NCBI GenBank assembly: GCA_029962745.1 | Contig: CM057160.1 | Span: 1,404,501-1,468,500 of the forward strand | Reading direction: 5' to 3' | Source: Echinometra lucunter | Lineage: Eukaryota; Echinodermata; Echinoidea; Camarodonta; Echinometridae | Length of the DNA: 64,000 bases | Program-made: the position numbers and the translations under genes | Notes under the pieces: generated by a model | What the model was told of the DNA's origin: nothing | Databases searched by the model: none | The model's input: only the letters and a program-made list of their open reading frames with translations | In this document: positions 39,801 to 51,800 of the stretch, one piece after another | Numbering within the stretch: position 1 is the stretch's first letter | How the letters are laid out: each line of letters begins with the position of its first letter

Positions 39801-42800
39801 CATTTCTTCCATTTGTAAAGAATATTACAAGATACTTAAGTAAGAAATAATAAATCAATGTGGACTTCCCTTGGATTTTAAAACTTTTCATCTTCAATGT
39901 TCAATTTTAATACATGATGATTTTTTAAGAAAAAAGAAGACCAGACAAGAAAAAAAAAGAAAACTGAGCAAGTAAATGAAATCTGATACTACACATTCCA
40001 GAGAAAGATGGTTAACTACTTTCAAGTTCCGAAGCCAGTCACGCAATGACATAAATGTTACGCATGACATATAGGTGTTTTTTACACCATATCCTCTTCT
40101 AATGAAGGAACAACCTGAGAGAAATTGGACCAAGAGAATGAGGATTTCCTGTACCTTAAATGAAATTTCCTCCCTATCTCCCTATCTTTTGTTCATTCTT
40201 ATTCAGAGAGGAAGTGTGTTTTTGGCAAACCAATTCCTTTACACGTTTCCTTGCTCTTTAGCATTATATGACTGATAGAAATTACATATACACACCTATC
40301 CCTTTTCTTTTCTTTTCTTTTCTTTTTTATTTCTTCAAGAAAAATAAACCTATGCTGTAGAAGATGCCAGATGTTTTTTCCACTGTCTCTGTGTTTTTTT
40401 AGTATTATATGTTTTATTAATAAGTTCAAGACAGATGATAGAATTTCAAGTTTCCTGGTTTCTGGTCGAGTGAAGTGCTACACATTGCATACATATTTAT
40501 AAAAAGGAAGCACTGACGTAAAAGTGTCCCCATTTTTTTTTAGACAAGGACTGAATAAGGTTACCATAAATGAAAAAATATATAGACTGAGTCCTCATTA
40601 TTCTATGACAAATGATATAAATCTCTGATAATTCTCTCATCTCTTTGTGTGTACCCTTCCATTTGACAAAACAGACATTAAGATTAGGAATCTTATATCT
40701 GAGTTTCTTTACATCTGTACCTACATATAATTTTGTGTTTAAAATATTTTGATAATGACAAAAATATAATAAACATTTAAAAATTCTTGATACCTTCTAT
40801 TCATCAAGGAACTTCTCCATACAATGTACATGCAGTTACTAGGCTGACCAGGCGCAAGAAGGTATTTTTATTAAAAATCAAATGTCACAGGTGAAACTCA
40901 GTGCCTAGCATTCCTTTCAAATTATGATGTCTAACAACATATACTACAAGATATTTACCTGGAAAGAAATACAAACTGTGAAAAATACAAAGGGTAGAGT
41001 ATTACATTGCTAGTTCTAAGAAACATATCTTCATTAGCAGAACAGTTACACTTACCCAATCTTCAAGAGTAGTAACAAAATCCTTATGAAATAATAATAT
41101 CCATAAGAGACCAAATAACATGGAAAAGTGAAGCTATGTGTGTATTCCAGAATTAGAAGCACATGAAGCAGCTAATATCCAAATTTTTTCAATGTTATTT
41201 CATTTGCTCTGAAGGCAATAAGACAATGAGCAATTCATGTTGAAATATCATGCTTCCTGCTGACATACTTTGTCAGGGAGAGATAGAGTTCCAAGTTGCC
41301 AACTTTCAGGGGGAAAATAATCGTAGAAGTATCGGCGGGTGGATTTGAGGTGAGTGACTGAACTTAATGAATGCAACTCCAGCTTGTAAATTGATTGTAT
41401 CGCTATGAATGGTTACGTCCGACTGACAGATGCTCAAGGAGTCGTCCTTCTTCCCGAACAAAGTGCCAGGGAAATGAAGCAGTCCTGCAGATACTACGAT
41501 GCCAACAAGACAACAAGAATTACTCATTCATTGACCTTCTGGGGGGTTAAAGATCCCTCCTATCAGGGGTGCAATGATTCTGATGTCCCTCCGTAGTGGG
41601 GTGCACTGAATGTCTGTGAGAGGTACTTAATGACTGTCATGTAAGTAACTAGTCAGTTATGGAGTAATAAGACACTGGAGTGAAGGAAGTCAGTAGGCGG
41701 GGGGGGGGGGGGGGGGGGGGTGTTATGATGCAGGCTAGGGGTTAGCAGTATGCAGAAGAGAGAAACTTTGAATGTAAAATAATCAATTTACTGTTACAAA
41801 AAAAAAGACATTGATATTGGAAAGGGATTTCTCATTAATAGAAACTGAAAGAGGGCATAAAAGAAATATCTGAGGTATAAAGATGCTCTTAACCCTAAAA
41901 GATTGGGCTACTTTGGAGGTTTTGCACAGACTGGGGGGGGGGGGCTCTCCTAATATTGATGCATACTATGCATTTTATTATCATAAGTGATATTACCACA
42001 CCATATGTGAAAACTGAAAAAAGAAAAACCTTCCATGGGTGTGCTGCTGCTGGATGTGAATGAGCCTTGCGTGATAATCAAAGGCCTACAAGAAAATTTT
42101 CCTGAAATAAGAAATTATCACCCAAAAGGGTAATTTTAATGTAAATCAAAGAAAATACATGAGTATGGTTTACGAAATATATATCACAAAGTAAGTTTCA
42201 ATAAAAAAAAAATAAGTGGATTGCTTTGATGTTGTTATGATCAAGTGAGTAGAAACAGCCCATAAATTGGCTAGTTAACATCTGATTAATACTGGTCAGA
42301 CAGGATAATCCAATCAAAGCCACGAAGAGATAGGAGATTGTCTCCTTGGATTAATGTGCCGTAATTATCAATCAAGGACTGATATATGGTAAGTAGGAAT
42401 AGAGAAAAGTGTGAACAAACTGTCTCGTCTGTTTCAGGTAAGACATAAGCTGTTAATAGCTTGTATCATGACTCAGGCACCAGTTACATTAAAACTGAAG
42501 TATTAGTACATGTCTAAATCATTAAATGTAATTTCTTTGATTTTAGTTGATAAGAATTCAGATTCAACTTAAAGTAAACAACTGAAAGTCTTTCTTCAAT
42601 AATTGTTTTGTAAAAAAAATAAAGAAAAGAACTTCATAAGGTATGGATAACTGGGTTGATCATACAGTCTTAAGTTTCATATGAGGAGTCTAAATGCAAA
42701 AACCGATAAGTGCCATTTTTGAAAAACCTATTACAAAGAGGTTGATAAAGGTTGTACTCGAACAGTAAAAATAGATCCGAGAATATAATGCCACAGTACA

Positions 42801-45800
42801 GGTAGTGAAGGGGGAGGGGGGGGGGGCAGGGGAATAGGTTTATCGTAAACTTGAAGCCTACTCATCACAGTACAGTCCATAATTAGAGTTAATAAGCCCA
42901 CAGGAAAAGTCCTAGAGTGTGAATATGTCAGACAGATTGGCTGGATGACACGATCCATGCATACGTCATCATATAGTAACTGTTTCCTGATTGGTTACAG
43001 CTTCTGACCAATCAGATCAAAGGATGGGTCTGTGATGAGAACTGCTTTTAATTGATTTTTTTTGTTGTTCTTCTGACAAAAAAATCCATTATTCATATCA
43101 AAAAATCATATGATATAATACAAGCTTTGTGGAATTAATAGACAGGTTACAAAAGTAATTACACAGATATAAGGAGATAACAAGTGAGAGGGAGAGAGAA
43201 AGAGGAGAGAGAGAGAGAGAGAGAGAAACATAAAGAAAAATGAGGGAAAGGAGAGAGGATAATCATAATACAGGTCTGGAAGAAGATTCCCCCCCCCCCC
43301 CCCCATGCACACCACATTTTGAACAACAGAATCAATTTGAAATAAAGTTCAGTAATGAATTCTGACATGTTAACTCTTTGCTCTCATTAGCAACAGCCAC
43401 TTAAGCCATTAACTACTCAATTCTCGAATTCCCATAAAATTGATACAGGGACCATTTGGTCCCAGTAGCCAAGGGGTTATAATCACACAGATCTAATCAG
43501 AACAGCCCTTTGTTTCACCTTCCTACATGACACTTGGAATGTAATCTTGACTGAACTGAACATGGCTTTCCTCTCTGGAGAGATGGTGCAAATATTTCCC
43601 TATCACAAGGTTATTCCTTACAGTGTCGCAAGGGATGTTCACTGCCTCAATTTGAACCTGCTGGATGCTTTGCCCAGAATTCTAAATGAAGCCACTAGCA
43701 GACACATGCTGCATGGACAATTAATTATAGTGTCTAACAGAATTAATGGGTCCATTTGAATTCCCCCTTTTTTTTTCAATTTCAAATTCACTACAATTGT
43801 TGAATATGAAAAGGGATATCTTAGAACACTGCTTTTATGAAGAAAGCAACTTAAAATATTGAACAACTATTTATCTTTTTATCTTAGGTTTTATTTAACA
43901 TTATTTTGAGAGCTTGTTCATTACCCTGTTGAATATTAGGTCCAAGATAACTCAGGCTAGGTTCTATAGAAAATAGTGTAATATTGAAATCAAATCGTGC
44001 TTAACATGGTAACATTCAATGACTATAGAGTATCCAAAAAACAATGTTCCTCCTTCTTCTGTGTGAAGGAGGGGGGGGCAGAGATTTGAGGTGACAAGAG
44101 GGAGTAACCTTTAGACTTCCCGCCCCGCCCCTCTCCCCTTCCACCTTACATCCTGGCTGTATCTCCATCAATGGTATTGTTCTCTAGGGCCAGGAGTACC
44201 GGTAATCACAACACAGACAGGCTGGATTGTGGCAAGGTTAGTTCTGGGCCCCGTTTCATAAAACTTGTTATCAGTAACAACTGCCACATTTCTATGACAA
44301 ATTTGCTCTCAACCAATCAGATGCAAGAATTTCAGTAGCTTATAACAGTTATTGCAACTTGTTATTGATAACAAGTTTTATGAAATGGGGCCCTGAATAG
44401 CCACCAGGCAGGGAGGAGATGGGACAATTATAGTACATCTAAAACAAGGAGATATGTATGGACAAAATGTCAGAAAGACAAGAGACATATACACAAAAAC
44501 CTCAAAATACGGACAAAAGAATCTTAGTTAAAAAAAAAGAAAAGAAGAATGAGCTTCAAAAGAGCTCTGCAACCACCCTTCCATAAAAACAAATAAAACA
44601 AAAATCAAAAACAAAAACATAGACATCATTTCATGAAAATTTTAATATTTTATATTCTACCAAATCTTTCCATTATGCATATGCATTTTTGTATTCATAT
44701 ACTGTCTTTAATCTTCATATTTTTGTAATGTACAATATATGTCACACTACGTGAGGAATTTATACTTTTATCTGTAAACCTTGGTCATGGGTTTTCTATG
44801 TATCTTCTTTATTTGAATGTTGAATATTTTTTATAATGAAGATGAATTAATAAAATATCAAATCCCACCAACAAATTAAATGACATACTGTGTATCTGGA
44901 ATGAGTATAGTTCATTTTTCCTTCCTGGAACAGGAAATCACGCACACACTGCATTGTTTGCTTTAAGACATTTGGTGTCAACTTTAATAACATGGCAAAA
45001 GAATTTAACCAACCAAATATGACCTGTGAAAGTTCACTTGATAACATTTGGTAAAGTTAAACAAAAGGAAATGGAATTATCATGAACCATAGAATCTGTT
45101 TTATCTATTTAACAGGAAAGCATTTGTTGCAACTACCTGGTCAGACATCCTACTTAACAACTAAAACAAACCACGACATTTCCGGAATAAAAGAAAGATT
45201 AAAATCATAATTTCCTTTGTAGCTGGTACTCTAATAACTATGATGATAATTCAGCATTTGATCTTCAAACTAACTTTTGATTGTCAACAACCCATTAATT
45301 CAGTAATCAAAAGCTCTTGTTTTTTTGTTTTTTAATAACTCTTATAAGAAGTATACTCTCTGTTTGGAGGCAGAAGGGCATTAAGTCTGTATAAAAGATA
45401 TGAGTAAAAGCCCTTCTGGCTCTGAATAGACAATATAATTTCTTACCATCACTGCCCTACCACAAAGCATCTTTCTCGATAATATCTCCAAAATACAATG
45501 ACTAACTTTGAAAACTTTTGGCTAAAATGAGGCTGGCAATTTATTTACACTGACATAATTTATTCCATGCAGATCTACAATAGAAAGTGTTCACAAGAGC
45601 AGCAAAATTTTATTCAGAAATCAAAAAAATTCTTTAGTTCTTTTAAATAAACTGAATTTGAAGGAAAAAAAAGTTGAGGGGAACAGGAAGCTTTTCTTGA
45701 AAGGCTGTTAACTTGTTAACTTGTTGAATGTTAAGCTCATTATCATAACCCCAGGTAAAGTCTATGTAAAATGAGTTGTGTACCAACATCAAATCATATC

Positions 45801-48800
45801 AAAGAGGTTAGAGCAAGAGTCATGTGACTAACATCTCGACCTTTGAACTTACCTTGCAAAGGTTAATGAACTTCTCAGCCTCATCCTCCAAGACAAAATT
45901 AAGACCCCAGGCCCCGCCCAGTTCTGGATCCTTCCACTGTATGAACTTAGGGGTGCAGCGTGTCAGCTGGGTTCCTAGGAGAAACGGAAAATAGAAACGA
46001 AATGATAACTTGTTAATGAATGTAGTTCATAATGGCTTGCATAATTCAGCAAACAATAGATAATATAGCTGCTCAAAATGTGATGTAACCTATTTCAGTA
46101 ATTAGATGGTAAACAATAAAAGTGACTGTTTATCACTGAATTTCAAACAATAATGAATATATTCAATAGCAAAGGCACTTATCATAACTATCACTGAGCA
46201 TTTGGGAAAAATTGGTTTAGATAGATGTGGCAAATACCTACAAAATTTGAAAGGAAGTCATAGAGGGATGAGTGTATTAATAAGAACTACACTGTACTAT
46301 CAAGATCTGTTTTAAAAGACAATTGTCCGTCAGTTAGACAGCAGATAATTTTCTATGCATTGTACAATTTTCTATGCATTGTACATTTTCTATGCATTGT
46401 ACAAACTGTATGATTGTAATTCTTATTTAAAGATCAAGAACCAGGACGAACCTGTAAGACAGAGGAAAATATCCGCCCAAATTAACCTGTTGGCTACTGG
46501 AACCTGGTGACCCCATATACAAAGTCTATGGGAATTCAACAATGCAGTAGTTAACTGGTTAAGAGAGGAAGAACGGTTGATCTCTCAAATAATGCTGCTG
46601 ACTCTGACCCGTTATGAGCTCAATTACGTCTTAATCAGCGACTTCTTCTCCTCATCAAACCAGACTCAATGAATGCATCTTAATGTCTAATCAAAGAGCT
46701 CTGTCAATGTAAAGTGGTCTGCCCTAAATACAGGGGGACAGGCTGGAGAGGACTGAGGTTAGTGGCGGATATTAAGAGAATGCTATGCAAAGGCATGCCT
46801 ACCTGTACATCTCATCTCTGGGAATACCTGAAGAAAATGCATCATGAATAAGACCAACAACACTTCCAAGAAGCAATTGGAAGAGGCTCAATCTTATAGA
46901 ACAGGCAGGGTAAATTGCATCTTGGGTTTCGGTAAAAGAAAGGGAAAAACCCTACTTTGCAATCTGCATTTCAAACAGACTTCGGAATCGAACAGTTTAC
47001 TGTATATACTCTTCAGTTCCTGGAAATATGTAAATTGTGATAGTCTTTGTAGCTTTTTTCTATATATATTTAACATGAACACTTAAGGAAGCTGAACCTA
47101 ACTGTTCTTCACAGCTTCCTATAAAATAATAAAAGTGCAGTGAATTTTCATGGGTCTAATAAATAATGGTTTCAGAAATTCTTTGTTTAGTTGTGATCAG
47201 AATTTCCTTACTAATTAGTCAGTTCACTCATTGACATGTCAGGTTTGATGTGTGAGGGAGTAAAGAATGGAAGTTCTGATGTGCAAGTGCTTGACAAAAA
47301 TCTTGGTAGGCATATGCCTCAACTTGGACCCAGAAAAGATAAGGGTTATTTGAAGGAGATACACCATACCTCTCACAACAATAATAAATGATCATTGTTT
47401 CTCCTTGTTTTATTTTTTCCTGTTTTTTCTTTGTTTGCTCCTGTTCTCGGTTTTGTTTGTTTGCTTATTTTATGTTGCTTGTACCAATTTCTACAGTATA
47501 TACACTCATTTTCAGGTTATAATATTGGTTCTGATTCTGTTACTTTTGGTATTTAGTACGTGTACTTAATTTATTGCATGTCTTTATATTTGTGTTTTAG
47601 CATTCTTCTGTTTCTTTTTATATATGTACATGTACACAGTGAAAAGCAGGCCTTTAATATCAGAAAAGAATATCATGTTTTTGAATAAAACATAATACAC
47701 AAACAAATATAAACAGTGAAATGAACATTGTACACATGACTTTTTTCCCATAAGAAATAAAAGCAACTCATTTCACCTTTAACTAGTGGAGGGGAACATA
47801 CACATTCATACTTTGTGAGTGAATTGCAATAATCCATGTCAAAATCAGGCATCTCAATCATAAATCCCTTGATAAATCTCCAGGCATTTCTCTAACACCC
47901 CACCCAAAATACATTAATTAACCCCAGATTGGCTAATATTTGTCGAATCATGCCAGAAAATACCTGTTTTGATCCGTCCCTGTTTGTCCATCCCTCTCTC
48001 TGTGTCTGAACTTGACTCCCATTTCATGAGACTTACTTTTATCATCACTTTCTCAGTATTTTGCTACAGAGAAAGAGTGGCATATGGGGGGGGGGGAGGG
48101 CCAAGGCGGCACAAGCCCCGAGTGCAACTTCTAAGGAGTGCAATAAAGTAGAAGCAGAAAAAAAAAGTTTTAAACAAATTTGTTTTGGAGTATTAGAAGT
48201 TTAATCTGATGACCAACCCCACCCCCTTCAAAATTTCATATTTTTATTTTTTTTTTCATACATGGCATCAGAATTTGGAATTTTAGCGCTTGCCCGGGCA
48301 CTATTTTCCCTAAATGCGCTACTAACTAAACACTACAAAAGAGCTTGGCTTTGAATGTGAGATGCACAAACAACTTCTAACCTCTCCTTCCCTATTTCAT
48401 TCCTTCTTTCTTTCTATCTATCTCTCACATTTCTTCTCATTTATGATAAACATGTCCCACTTTCACACCACACATTCACATTTAATAAACAAAAATAAAA
48501 ATACTCATTTTCTCTAAGAACATATATTAAAATCCACACTTATTTAGCATTTCCTATTATTTCAACCCATTGACTACTGAGTTCTCATTTTTCCACAGGC
48601 TGGGTAGAGGGATATCACCCAGTTTTGGTATATAGCCAACAGGTTCAGACTACACGAAAACCCCTACAGGAGAATATGGTGGCCCTGAAGTACGCTCGAC
48701 AACAGGTCGTGTGCGACGTGAATTTAGTGGCCAACTTTGCGCCCCAGTCGCGAAATTCACGACCCGTGACGCGAACTTTGCGTCCCAGTCGCGAAATTGG

Positions 48801-51800
48801 CAACCCGTGATGCAAAGTTTGTGACTCGTTATACGAAGTTCAGGACCCGAGATGCGAAATTCAGGACCTGGAATGCGAAATTCATGACCCGTGATGCGAA
48901 GTTCAGGACCCGGGATGTGAAATCCGTGACCTGGACCCCGTAACACAAAGATTTGCAATCAATAGCAAAGTTGTAACAGCCAATCAAGACCATTGTTTCA
49001 TGCGCATCTCATTCAAAAAGGTGACCCTGGACCAATCAGAATGGTTGTTTTAAATTTGTGATTGATTGCTAACCTTTGTGTTACGGGCCCCTGGGATGCG
49101 AAATTCATGACCCATGACGCAAAGTTCAGGACCCGAGATGCGAAATTCTTGACCTGGGCTGCGAAATTCATGACCTGGGATGCGAAATTCATGTCGCACA
49201 TGACCTGTTGTCGAGCGTATATCAGGGCCACCATAGGAGAAGGAGGGGTAAGAAATGCTATAAGAGTTATATCACATGGTTTGGCCAATTAGTATATACA
49301 CCTGAATTGCCTGTCAGGAATTATTACAAGTAATTCCGTAACTCCCTTTTGACCCCGTAAGGCTCCCACTGAAATAAAAGAAGTTGTCATAATAAGATTT
49401 TCTGAATCACTAACTGGCCGGAGAGATGATAAAGACAAAATTAAATGCACAGTCATTGCTTGGTTTGAAACTAGGAGATTGCTGGAAACCTGTCTGATAT
49501 AAAAATAGATGTATTCAGGTTCAAAGACATTTCGTTTTCCACCTTGCCTGCAGGAAATTAAAAATACATTTATTTTATTTAGTCTTTTTTTTTCAGTTTA
49601 AACTTCAAAATGTTGGCCTTTATCTTTTTACATATTCGATATAACTTTTAAATGATACATTCATATCAATCAGTGAAAAAAAATGACTTATTTTTCATTG
49701 AGAGCTTCTCAAGTTCAAATTCAACTTTTGTATAGGTTGGAAATTATATTCTACTAAATCTTTTTTCATGCATCATATTTTTATATCAACTTCTTTCCAT
49801 CTCTTCTATCTGGTCTCTTCAAGTTTCTAAACTTAGCAGTAGATGTTGGCTCACTTCAGTAGCATGTGGGAAAGGAATAAAAATGAATTAAATTAATATA
49901 TAGTTTGTCCTCTCATGAACTAAAAATCCTGCACAGCTGACATTTCATCTTTGACTGTGTTAAATCCTCTAATCTTCCAATGAAAAACCAAAGGAATGTC
50001 TGCGGGATTTGAATAATATTTTGCAGGACAAGTCATAAAATAGACAGTAAGATTTTGGAATTAGCAAATCATGAAAATTTGTCAGACAGCTGACATCATG
50101 TGATGCAAAACATTATATCTGTGATCTCTGTAGCCTACACTAGGCATGAACAGGTTATGAAACTGACATATTTTTCCTTAAATGTTAACCTTGACAGGAT
50201 TGAGCTACTGAATTCAGCATGATTTTGAAACATGGCAACACATGACAATAATTCATTATTATTCCATTTCTTCTATGATCTTAGCCGGAAAATCAGCATG
50301 CATATACAAGGGTAAATCTAAAATAACAGCTCATACATTGACCCTGACAAGAAACATCTAGATGTTGAAGTCAAAATATTGCATTTTACAAAGAGATAAT
50401 AACTACGAGAACTGGGAGAATGGCAATAAAATGTAGGAGGCATGAAATGAGAACATAAATGACTGGAGGTCATGGGTCCAAATCCTGGCATGGCACTAGA
50501 GTCCATTGCCACGACACTAATTTACATTTGCCACTCTTCACCCAGGTGTTAAGTGGGTACCCCATACAGATGCGAAAGTCACTGTGGTTTGTTTAGCATT
50601 GTGAGCCTCTGATAGAGGCACCTGGCTAGAATGCTCCCCAGGAAATGGAGAAGGCGCATACATTGTGTGTGGGCAAGCCTGAATCTGATGACCACGGTAA
50701 TAATATTTCTGAAAAGCACTTAGAGCCATTGGAATAGATGCTATGAAATCCAAAATATCATGATAATTAATGGATATTCTCATAGCACCCATGATCAAAG
50801 ACTGGAGTGGACTTTCATAGTTATATAACTACATTGTAATTCTAAATATAAGAAGGCTATCCCAACTGACAACTATATCAGTCTTTATTTCATCTACACT
50901 TGAATAATGACCAGTAATAGGGACTATTTTCATTCTTGAAAATGAAGAAAATGTAGAAAACAATTTACATCATGGACACTCTTTCCAATAAAAAAAAAAA
51001 AAATCAAGCATTTGTAAACTTCTGAGGCTACTTTAAAAAAAAAAAAAAGACTGGAACAGAAAATCTGGAACCCCTTTCACAAACTTTTTTTTTGATAAAG
51101 GAGAGAGGAAATTCCCAAAGACAACCAGGAAGTCCCATGGTTATGACCATACATGTAACTATTTTAAAGTATGTGGTGTTCGTATGCTGTATGGCAATCA
51201 AGGGTAGATTTCCTGTGGACAATTCAAACTTTCCCATGGTCTTAAACTGAAATTTGCCTGATGAACAGTTGTACCCCCTGTTCAGACACAAAATGTTTAT
51301 ACCGAAACTCGATAAAGAAACGTATAAAGTTTTCATCGTATAGCCTACGGACCGTTCAGACACACATTCCGACCTCTCAAAAGAAACATCGTACAGATGC
51401 ACATTATTCTACTGCGCATGTTGTCATGGCAAGGTCATGTCTCCTTCGACCATGCTCACGTTAAGCCCCGCCCAGTTATACCGTTATATGGCTGCCATAC
51501 ATTCAGACATACATTGGCCGTGATTCTTTATCGAGTTCTAGTTCGAAACGATGCTCAGACCCACGTTTCTTTATACGTCGTTTCGTTAGTCAGTGTTCTG
51601 ATACACAAATCCATTGTATAGCTATACCGTTTTGGTATAGCCATACAACAAATTTTTGTGTCTGAACACGGGGGTAGAGTGGGGGAGTTTTCAAGGATGA
51701 CGGTTATATCAGGGACTTGCAGCCCCACAATCAGTAAAATAAACTGCAAAACAGTATTATTTTTGCAGCTGTAGAGAGCAATTTAGAGAATTAATTTTAA

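Larger units (their letters stand above)
34047..45852. other. intron 2, upstream part, and presumed exon 1b promoter region
   Basis: No exon is supported. The first few hundred bases (34047-34350) should hold the 5' UTR and promoter of exon 1b, but no TATA box or initiator is clear. Elements: CT-rich tracts (34480-34510, 34720-34920, 35165-35310), direct duplication (37491-37766), TTAA element (36951-37433), LINE-like tail (38550-38670), C runs (36539, 38252, 38812), G22 (41699-41720), 80-bp TTAA palindrome (43401-43482), MITE (44244-44395) and palindromic element (45362-45425). Confidence 0.55.
48675..49235. mobile_element. 561-bp TIR element with internal 21-bp array
   Basis: Inverted ends of about 50 bp start TATGGTGGCCCTGA and share ACGCTCGACAACAGGTC. 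GGAGAA flanks both sides (48669-48674 and 49236-49241) as an apparent target duplication. Inside is an array of about 21-bp units like GCGAAATTCATGACCCGTGA, split by a MITE at 48936-49091. There is no transposase, so it is non-autonomous. Confidence 0.88.

Noticed and set aside
48625..49292. Repetitive protein-like frames (PGPEFRI-type repeats) resembling a surface repeat protein
   Set aside because: Produced by the 21-bp array inside an inverted-repeat element; frames break at the nested MITE and there is no start context.
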